Shown: one piece after another, positions 1 through 5,670 of the stretch | Position numbering within the stretch: the first letter of the stretch is position 1 | How the letters are laid out: every line of letters begins with the position of its first letter | From: JBAVQS01 sp049694275 | Lineage (GTDB): Bacteria; Chloroflexota; Anaerolineae; UBA4142; SHND01 | Direction: 5' to 3' | NCBI GenBank assembly: GCA_049694275.1 | Contig: JBAVQS010000055.1 | Location: forward strand, 1 to 26,742 | DNA length: 26,742 bases | Notes under the pieces: generated by a model | What the model was told of the DNA's origin: nothing | Database searches by the model: none | What the model saw: the letters and a program-made list of their open reading frames with translations, nothing else | Program-made: the position numbers and the translations under genes

Positions 1-58
1 GGTAGGCGGCCTGCACTTGTTCGTGAGTAGGTAACGGGGAAGGTGTCATTGCCTCCAT
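1..58 (-). CDS. 5' end of an unidentified protein, cut by the window edge
   Basis: Nineteen codons read leftward off the window edge, beginning MEAMTPSPLPTHEQVQAAY. Two in-frame ATGs are possible, at 58 and at 49; the second has a GGAGG motif only two bases upstream, which is too close to be ideal. The start LPT-x-E-x-VQAAY recalls the N-terminus of some IS66-family transposases, which would make this the edge of a mobile element, but nineteen residues cannot establish that. It lies downstream of the glnA terminator and is probably transcribed separately. The 160 bases between it and the terminator show no convincing gene. Confidence 0.35.
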   Translation of the reverse strand, partial: MEAMTPSPLPTHEQVQAAY

Positions 59-217
59 CTATACTGGATGTTGGTGTGCATTACCATACCAAACTCGTCA
101 AAGATTGGTAGCGCCTGAGCAGTAACGTCCGAGCTATAAATATTCCGATTCCATTGCGCGCCCTATGTTCGGCGAAATTACGCGCATCAATCTCGCGCGC
201 TTTTTCTCGATTTCCAC

Positions 218-248
218 AAAAAAGGGGGAGAGCCCAATGGCTCTCCCC
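218..248 (-). terminator. Intrinsic terminator after glnA
   Basis: A perfect 10-bp stem (GGGGAGAGCC paired with GGCTCTCCCC) with a 4-base loop is followed, reading on the minus strand, by six T residues. It lies about 85 bases past the glnA stop codon and ends the permease-phosphatase-kinase-glnA operon. Confidence 0.88.
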
Positions 249-332
249 GTTCTTGGTAAGCTTTAAACAGCATGAAGGCCTTTCAGTTTCCACCTGTTTT
301 TAAGACAAACTGCGTAAGGTGGATCACTAACC

Positions 333-1670
333 TCAATACCCCGCGAAGTACTTGTTCAACTCCCAGTTCGTCACTTCGAGGCGATAGTCTTCCCATTCAA
401 GGCGCTTGGCGCTGACAAAGCGCTCGCAGATGACAGAGCCGAGGGCCTCGCGAACCACTTCGTCCTGTTCGAGCGTGTCGAGCGCCTGGTTGAGGGACTC
501 GGGGAGGTACTGCAGGCGGGAGCGGCGTGAGGTGTCGGGCTGGTAGAGATTTTCATCGGCCGCTTCGGGAACGGAGAGGTTGCGGCGAATGCCGTCGAGC
601 CCGGCCGCGAGCATGACGGCAAAGGCGAGATAGGGGTTGCAGCTCGGGTCGGGGCAGCGCAGCTCGATCCGGGTGGTCTCGGGACTAGAGGCGCGCGGCA
701 CGCGAATGAGTGCCGCGCGATTGATCCGCGCCCAACTGATGTGGACCGGCGCTTCGTACCCGGCGTCGAGCCGCTTGTACGAGTTGACGAGGGGCGCGAG
801 GACGGCGCACATGCCGCGCGCGTGCGCCAACTGGCCGGCGATAAACTGCTTGGCGATTTTGGATAGCCCGTGCGGGTCGCCGGGGTCGGCAAAGGCGTTC
901 TTGCCGGTCGCTGCATAGCTCGTGCTCTGCTGGACGTGCATGCCGCTCCCCGCAATCCCGCGAATGGGCTTGGGCATAAAGCTGCCGTAGAGCCCGTTCA
1001 TCTGCGCGATGATTTTGAGGATCAGGCGGAAGGTGACGGTGTTGTCGGCGGTCGTCAGCGCGTCGGAATAGTGCAGGTCGATCTCGTGCTGACCGGTTGC
1101 AATTTCGTGGTGCGTTGCTTCCACTTCGATGCCGAATGCGTCCAGCGTCGAGACCATCTCGCGGCGGAGCCCGGCCGCCTGGTCGGAAGGCGCATCGAAA
1201 TAGCTGGCGGCGTCGTGGGGGACCGGCGGGAGCAGGCTGCCATCGGGATGCGGTTTGAACAAAAAGAATTCGATCTCGGGGCCGGTGTTGTAAGAGAGGC
1301 CCATCTGTGCGGCGGCCTGAAGCGCGCGCTGGAGCACGGCGCGCGGATCTCCCTGGAAGGGCTGTCCATCCGGTGTGTAAATGTCGCAGATCAGGCGCGC
1401 CGTCGCCTCCTGGTCCTTGAGCCACGGCAGGATCGCAAAGGTGGCGAGGTCGGGCCGGAGGTGCATGTCGCTCTCGGCCACGCGCGCATACCCCTCAATC
1501 GAAGAGCCGTCAAACCAGACCCCTTTGGCGAGCGCGGCGGGCAGTTCGCGAACCGGGATGGTGACGTTCTTGACTCCGCCGACAATATCGGTGAACTGGA
1601 GATCGATAAACCGGATATGGTTTTGTTCGACGCGCGCGAGGATGGAGGCGGGATCGGGCTGGGTGGGCAT
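333..1670 (-). CDS. glnA: Glutamine synthetase, type I (GSI-alpha-like)
   Basis: Glutamine synthetase makes glutamine from glutamate, ammonia and ATP in the cytoplasm and is the entry point of the GS-GOGAT pathway. The product is 445 residues, normal for GSI. Family motifs are clear: FDGSSIEGYARVAESD, EIEFFLF, the metal and substrate segment HHEIATGQHEIDLHY, the ATP-region motif GSGMHVQQS, the EAP-containing segment before NRAALIRVP, and RIELRCPDPSCNPYLA. The C-terminal part (PESLNQALDTLEQDEVVREALG ... WELNKYFAGY, given here in pieces) resembles the shorter alpha type, and the NLYDLPPEE-type adenylylation site of the beta type is not seen; instead ENLYQPD is present. I chose the ATG at 1670 because homology begins at MPTQPDPASILARVEQ; a longer reading into the kinase gene is frame shadow. 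The start lies 5 bases after the kinase stop with no good Shine-Dalgarno sequence, suggesting translational coupling. Confidence 0.97.
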   Translation of the reverse strand: MPTQPDPASILARVEQNHIRFIDLQFTDIVGGVKNVTIPVRELPAALAKGVWFDGSSIEGYARVAESDMHLRPDLATFAILPWLKDQEATARLICDIYTPDGQPFQGDPRAVLQRALQAAAQMGLSYNTGPEIEFFLFKPHPDGSLLPPVPHDAASYFDAPSDQAAGLRREMVSTLDAFGIEVEATHHEIATGQHEIDLHYSDALTTADNTVTFRLILKIIAQMNGLYGSFMPKPIRGIAGSGMHVQQSTSYAATGKNAFADPGDPHGLSKIAKQFIAGQLAHARGMCAVLAPLVNSYKRLDAGYEAPVHISWARINRAALIRVPRASSPETTRIELRCPDPSCNPYLAFAVMLAAGLDGIRRNLSVPEAADENLYQPDTSRRSRLQYLPESLNQALDTLEQDEVVREALGSVICERFVSAKRLEWEDYRLEVTNWELNKYFAGY

Positions 1671-1675
1671 AAGCG

Positions 1676-2674
1676 TCAGGGGTGAGCGGCCTGGAGCGCC
1701 AGGGCCAGAATCACGATGCCGATCATGACCAGGAGGCTGATTCCCACTGCCACAACCGGCTGTGAGCGCCAAAAGGCGGCGGCGGGAGAGGCCGGTGTCT
1801 GATCGAGCACCGAGAGGTCGGCGGTTTCGGGATGATCGAGCGCCTCGGCCAGCGCGCGCATGTCGGGGTAACGGTCGTCGGGGCTGCGCTGTAAGCACCG
1901 GGCGACGATGGCGGCCAGCTGGGGCGAGACGCCGGGCTGGACGCGGTCGAGACGCGGCGGAGTGCTGTTCAGGTGTTGGGCCATAACCGCGAGATTGTTG
2001 TCGCCGTGAAAGGGAGTCTTGCCGGCCAACATCTCATAGAGCATGGTGCCCAGGGCGTAAATGTCGGTGCGCGGGTCGCCGCGCTTGCCCTCGACCTGTT
2101 CGGGCGCCATGTAATCGGGCGTGCCCATCGTCGCGCTGAGGTTCGAATAGGTGACGCGATGCGCCCCTTTGGTCAGCGCCAGCCCAAAATCCATAATGGT
2201 CGGCTGTCCTTCCGACGTGAGCAGGATGTTTTCCGGTTTCAGATCGCGATGGACGATGCCGTTATCGTGGCAGTGCGCCATCCCCTCGGCGATTTTGTGG
2301 ACGATCGGAATGGCCTGTTCGGGCGGCATCGGCGCTGCGGTTTCGATGAGCTGGCGCAGGGATTGACCCTGCACGTACTCGGTGACCAGGTACGGGGTGC
2401 GGTTATAAGTGCCGGAGCCGAGACCGCGCAGGATGGCGGGGTGCTGAAGCGTTCCCATCACTTCCATTTCGCGCTGGAACCGCTCGTATTGCGCCGGGTC
2501 GCCGATCATGCTTTGCTCGGGGATTTTGATGGCGACCTCGCGGCGGTTGACCAGGTCAAAGGCGCGATACACATCGCTCATCCCTCCTTGCGCGATGTGG
2601 CCCTGAATCTGGTAGTGATCGAACTGGTCCCCGATTTGCAGCATACCGGGGAGTATTATAGCATGGACGCTCAT
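1676..2674 (-). CDS. Membrane-anchored Ser/Thr protein kinase (Hanks type, PknB-like)
   Basis: A bacterial eukaryotic-like Ser/Thr kinase of 332 residues. The kinase domain covers about residues 21-290: glycine loop GHIAQGGMSDV (25-35), catalytic lysine K50 in VAIK, alpha-C glutamate near E69, catalytic loop HRDLKPEN (142-149), DFG (162-164) and an APEQ motif after the activation segment. All key residues are present, so it should be active. One hydrophobic segment at the C-terminus (VVAVGISLLVMIGIVILALAL) would anchor it in the membrane with almost nothing outside; there are no PASTA repeats. The start could instead be M11 (2644), which fits domain homology and lies 10 bases after a TATAAT sequence. 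It sits 6 bases after the PP2C gene and 5 bases before glnA, so kinase, phosphatase and glutamine synthetase are co-transcribed. The substrate is unknown; the neighbouring permease and GlnA are reasonable guesses only. Confidence 0.95.
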   Translation of the reverse strand: MSVHAIILPGMLQIGDQFDHYQIQGHIAQGGMSDVYRAFDLVNRREVAIKIPEQSMIGDPAQYERFQREMEVMGTLQHPAILRGLGSGTYNRTPYLVTEYVQGQSLRQLIETAAPMPPEQAIPIVHKIAEGMAHCHDNGIVHRDLKPENILLTSEGQPTIMDFGLALTKGAHRVTYSNLSATMGTPDYMAPEQVEGKRGDPRTDIYALGTMLYEMLAGKTPFHGDNNLAVMAQHLNSTPPRLDRVQPGVSPQLAAIVARCLQRSPDDRYPDMRALAEALDHPETADLSVLDQTPASPAAAFWRSQPVVAVGISLLVMIGIVILALALQAAHP

Positions 2675-2680
2675 GAATGA

Positions 2681-3535
2681 CTATCTTGTCCCCACACAGA
2701 GGATTGGATCCTGGCGGCGAGAGAACCATTGGGCCAGGGAAAAGATGCGGCGGCTGCGCGCCGGCGCCGGCGACAGGTGGTGAATGTGGATCGCGATCGC
2801 CGAGACGTTATCGTCGGTCTCGCGCGCGAGGGCCAGGTCGATCAGGGCGCGGCTGAGTTCGTGCGCGCTGCGGGTCCGGGAGGCGAGCGCGGCAAACTCG
2901 TCGTCTTCGATCACCGACCAGACGCCGTCGCTGCACAGGACCAGGTCGTCGCCTTCGTCGATCGTATGTGTGGTGACATCCGGCTGGACAAAGAGGCCCA
3001 GCCCGACCGCTTTTGTCAGGACCGAGCGCTGAGCATGGGTGCGAATCTTGTCGGGCGAGATCACCTTCATGCGCACGAGGTCGCCGACGGTCGTATGGTC
3101 GTTGGTCAGGCAGGCGGCGTGCCCCTGATGAATCCGATAGGCGCGACTGTCGCCGACGTGCGCGAGATGGAGCGTGCTGCCGACCAGGCAGGCGGCCGTC
3201 ACGGTCGTGCCCATGCGCCCGGCGCCCATTTGCTGCGCCGCTTTATAGATGTCGAGGTTGGCCGATTCGATTCCCCGGCGCAAGGCTTGAGGAACCGGAC
3301 GACCCGGTTCCTCATAAAACGCGGCGTATAGTTTTTCGAGCGCCAGGGTGCTTGCCATCCGGCCATTGGCATACCCGCCCATGCCATCGGCAATGGCGTA
3401 CAGCCATCCCCTTTCGCCGGCGTGCTCGCGATCCGGTAACCGGATGGCGTCCTGGTTGTCCTGGCGCACGAGCCCGACGTCGCTGGCGCCGCTGGCGTCC
3501 ACCTCGGGCTCGTGTTTTTTGACAATACCTTCCAC
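2681..3535 (-). CDS. PP2C-family Ser/Thr protein phosphatase
   Basis: A metal-dependent PPM/PP2C phosphatase of 284 residues, expected to reverse phosphorylation by the adjacent kinase. Visible motifs in order: GLVRQDNQDA (21-30), the metal-binding DGMGG (Asp50), GTTVTAACLV, LAHVGDSRAYRI, LTNDHT, LCSDGVW and the final DNVSAIAIHI. This matches the compact stand-alone bacterial PrpC/PstP-like domain, and no transmembrane segment is seen. The start is GTG at 3535, overlapping the permease stop codon by one base (TAGTG), with a strong GAGGAG Shine-Dalgarno sequence seven bases upstream. Phosphatase and kinase genes commonly lie side by side in bacteria; the unusual part is that the pair lies between a permease and glnA. 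Confidence 0.95.
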   Translation of the reverse strand: MEGIVKKHEPEVDASGASDVGLVRQDNQDAIRLPDREHAGERGWLYAIADGMGGYANGRMASTLALEKLYAAFYEEPGRPVPQALRRGIESANLDIYKAAQQMGAGRMGTTVTAACLVGSTLHLAHVGDSRAYRIHQGHAACLTNDHTTVGDLVRMKVISPDKIRTHAQRSVLTKAVGLGLFVQPDVTTHTIDEGDDLVLCSDGVWSVIEDDEFAALASRTRSAHELSRALIDLALARETDDNVSAIAIHIHHLSPAPARSRRIFSLAQWFSRRQDPILCVGTR

Positions 3536-5118
3536 TAATTCTCCTCGGGTACCTTTTCAAGCACCATCGTATGCGCCGGCGGAACGATATGCTTGCCCTG
3601 CTGCCAACTGGTGATGATGAAATAGGCGAGGCTGACGACCAGCCACCCGCCCGATATGCCGAGCGCAAGGTAGGTCGCATTGGCCGTATCGCCTCCCGTC
3701 ACAATGCCGACGACAAAGATGACGCCGACCATCAGGACGTTCCCGATAAAGCCAAGCCCTGGGACGATGCCGTGCTTGAGCAGGCTGAACTCTTTCGTGC
3801 CGGCGAACGCGACCACGGCCAGGGCGCAGATGGCCGCATAGAGCACGAACGTGCCGAGGTTCGAGGCGAGGGTGATGCCGGTCAGCGTGACGACGCCGCC
3901 AACCACGCCGATCGCGCCGACGAGCGCCGAGACGATGACCATGATGACGATGCCCATATACGGGGTCGCCCACTCGCCGTGCAGCAGGCCCATGATTTCG
4001 GGCATTTCGGAGTCCTGCGCCATAGCAAAGCTGATGCGAACGGCGGTGTTCATGGCGGCGAGGGTCGTGCCGAGGACGGCAATGCCGACGGTGGTGGCGA
4101 TGACGATCATGAACGCAAAGCCGTTGCCGCCCAACAGCGCATTGCCGATTTGAATGGCCATGTCGCCAATCGGCGCGCTGGACGCGGCCGCCGCGCTAAT
4201 GCCGGTCACGATCTTGCCGTCCGCGCCGGTTGCGGCCAGTTTGTCGCTCAACGCATAGTTCCCCGCGAGGTATTCGAGCAGGTAGGCGAAGAGCCCCTGG
4301 ATGACGAGCGAGAGAATGACGCCGCGCGGAATGTCCCGCTTGGGATTTTTGGCTTCGGCGCCGAGCGCGGTCGACGATTCAAAACCGACCAGGATGAGAA
4401 TGGCGATCGTCGCCTGAAAGAGCATGCCGCCGAGATTGTGCGGCACGACGATAGAAGTGGCGCTGGGGAAATACCAGCCATCGGCGGCGACATGGAGCGG
4501 ATTCTGTACCCGGAACCAGATGGCAAGCCCGCTAAAGATCAGGAGCGCGGTCAACTGAATCACGTTGATGATGATCGCGACCGTCGTCGAGCCGGTGATG
4601 CCGCGCACCGCGATGAAACCGACGATCGCCGAAAAGACGCAGGCGATGAGCACCTGGCCGATAATCGGAATGGTCACGCCGAACTGTCCGGCGATATAGG
4701 TGATGAGAGTTGCCATAAAGGCCACCATGACGCCGGGATAGACCCAATAGAAAAGGTGCGCGGCCCAGCCGGTGATGAACTTGGCGAGGCGAGCCCAGCG
4801 CCGGTGATGCGGGTGCGGGCGATCAAGGAACGCCTTTTCGGCGAAATAATAGGAACTGCCGGAACCGGCGTCGGGATAGCGCCGCGCCAATTCGGCAAAG
4901 GCAAACGCGGTGAGAAATGCGATGACGAGCGCGAGGACAATTCCTGTCCACATGTCCTGCGCGGTGCTGGCTCCGCTTACATCGGTGTTTGCGGCCTGCA
5001 ACTGGAAGGTAATCCACAAGAATGCGCCCGGCGCAATCAGCGCCATTGCATTGATCGTGACGCCCGTCAGGCCGAGCGTCTTTTTCATGCCACCGGTGGA
5101 ACCGGATTGAGCAGCCAT
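3535..5118 (-). CDS. APC-superfamily amino-acid permease
   Basis: An integral membrane transporter of 527 residues with many hydrophobic helices, about 12 by eye. The N-terminal segment LGLTGVTINAMALIAPGAFLW and the following SGSSYYFAEKAF and GFESSTALGAEAKNPKRDIPRG match the amino acid-polyamine-organocation superfamily: glycine-rich broken helix 1, and the FESS...EAKNP...IPR segment near helix 6. The substrate cannot be read from sequence; the operon with glnA suggests an amino acid or amine, perhaps glutamate or glutamine. The ATG at 5118 has a good GGAGG sequence at five bases spacing. It is the first gene of the four-gene operon and overlaps the PP2C start by one base. I could not identify a convincing promoter on this strand in the intergenic region. 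Confidence 0.92.
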   Translation of the reverse strand: MAAQSGSTGGMKKTLGLTGVTINAMALIAPGAFLWITFQLQAANTDVSGASTAQDMWTGIVLALVIAFLTAFAFAELARRYPDAGSGSSYYFAEKAFLDRPHPHHRRWARLAKFITGWAAHLFYWVYPGVMVAFMATLITYIAGQFGVTIPIIGQVLIACVFSAIVGFIAVRGITGSTTVAIIINVIQLTALLIFSGLAIWFRVQNPLHVAADGWYFPSATSIVVPHNLGGMLFQATIAILILVGFESSTALGAEAKNPKRDIPRGVILSLVIQGLFAYLLEYLAGNYALSDKLAATGADGKIVTGISAAAASSAPIGDMAIQIGNALLGGNGFAFMIVIATTVGIAVLGTTLAAMNTAVRISFAMAQDSEMPEIMGLLHGEWATPYMGIVIMVIVSALVGAIGVVGGVVTLTGITLASNLGTFVLYAAICALAVVAFAGTKEFSLLKHGIVPGLGFIGNVLMVGVIFVVGIVTGGDTANATYLALGISGGWLVVSLAYFIITSWQQGKHIVPPAHTMVLEKVPEEN

Positions 5119-5291
5119 TTCAACCTCCGCAAAAAGAATTGTCGATGGTGCGATTGTATAATGAGCGGCGGACGATTACTATTCCTCAAAAGGGGCATCT
5201 TTTGCGCGAGCGAATGACCCGACCGGGCATCGGCGGGGCAGGGATAACCCATTTGGGGCATACGGATGAGATTCTTCCACATCGGCGGGGC

Positions 5292-5319
5292 TTGACAGTG
5301 AGTCTATTCATGATATAAT
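5292..5319 (+). promoter_or_regulatory. Near-consensus sigma-70-type promoter
   Basis: TTGACA (5292-5297), a 16-base spacer and TATAAT (5314-5319) match both consensus hexamers exactly, and TGA just before the -10 box gives an extended -10. Transcription should start near 5326. There is no protein gene directly downstream; a strong terminator follows within about 50 bases. Confidence 0.8.
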
Positions 5320-5325
5320 CGCCAT

Positions 5326-5406
5326 CCATAGCGTATACGGCATCGTCGCCTCTCAGCCCATTCGGCAAAGAAGCCTTTGGAGTCCTTGGATTTCAAAGGC
5401 GTTTTT
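5326..5406 (+). ncRNA. Candidate ~80-nt small RNA or terminated leader
   Basis: This is the transcript predicted between the promoter at 5292-5319 and the terminator at 5373-5406. It has no ORF of useful length with a ribosome binding site. It holds a CGTATACG palindrome near its 5' end and a 12-pair terminal hairpin. It does not resemble 6S RNA, a T-box or a glutamine riboswitch as far as I can judge. It could be an independent small RNA placed between the glnA and glutamate synthase operons, or an attenuated leader of the sensor-kinase operon, whose own start lies about 265 bases further on. Confidence 0.45.
5373..5406 (+). terminator. Strong intrinsic terminator
   Basis: A 12-pair stem (GCCTTTGGAGTC with GATTTCAAAGGC, including two G-U pairs) closed by a CTTG tetraloop is followed by GTTTTTATT. 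It lies 47 bases past the predicted transcription start of the upstream promoter and about 265 bases ahead of the sensor-kinase gene. Confidence 0.8.
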
Positions 5407-5473
5407 ATTGGTAGATTGCCAGGCCTGCCGAACCGGCGGAGAAACGCTTCCGATCCCGGATTGATCGGACTAG

Positions 5474-5567
5474 TAGTGCACCAAAATGAGTCTGCGGGGT
5501 CCAGATACGGGTTTTCCAAATGGCGAATCCATATTCTGACCCGCAACTTCATCATGTTGGTGCACTA
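5474..5567 (+). mobile_element. MITE-like element with terminal inverted repeats
   Basis: TAGTGCACCAA at 5474-5484 is repeated in inverse orientation as TTGGTGCACTA at 5557-5567. Allowing mismatches, the similarity continues inward (ATGA, then TGCGGG and GGTC) for about 25 bases. If the ends are taken as GTGCACCAA ... TTGGTGCAC (5476-5565), the flanks are TA on both sides, the target duplication expected for IS630/Tc1-type elements. The ~75 bases between the arms encode nothing recognisable. Its length and structure fit a miniature element; the family is inferred only from the TA flanks. Confidence 0.5.
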
Positions 5568-5603
5568 GTGCGCCCGGTAGCGCAAATGATCGAGTCGGCC
5601 TTG

Positions 5604-5642
5604 ACGCCTTGACACGCCCGCACGATGGCTGTGTCAAGGCGT
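5604..5642. repeat. 12-bp inverted repeat ahead of the sensor-kinase gene
   Basis: ACGCCTTGACAC (5604-5615) and GTGTCAAGGCGT (5631-5642) are perfect inverted copies separated by 15 bases. It could be an operator or an RNA hairpin. The right arm contains the only Shine-Dalgarno-like AAGG upstream of the possible GTG start at 5644, so a hairpin would hide it. No clear T-run follows, so I do not call it a terminator. Confidence 0.55.
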
Positions 5643-5670
5643 TGTGCATTTTGAACGGCGCATTTTGTCT

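Noticed and set aside
81..293. 70-codon open reading frame on the minus strand
   Set aside because: It runs through the glnA terminator hairpin, and its sequence has no protein-like features.
3571..5217. Open reading frame of 548 codons opposite the permease
   Set aside because: Its translation is extremely rich in Asp, Glu, Arg and Gly with no domains, and it lies antisense to a clear transporter.
5326..5406. Glutamine riboswitch or T-box leader
   Set aside because: I could not find the conserved sequence blocks of these RNAs, and the terminator is too close to the start for a T-box.
5474..5567. NtrC binding sites (the halves TGCACCAA and TTGGTGCA recall the NtrC consensus)
   Set aside because: The halves are about 70 bases apart instead of about 5, no sigma-54 promoter or NtrC gene is seen, and the longer inverted arms with TA flanks fit a MITE better.
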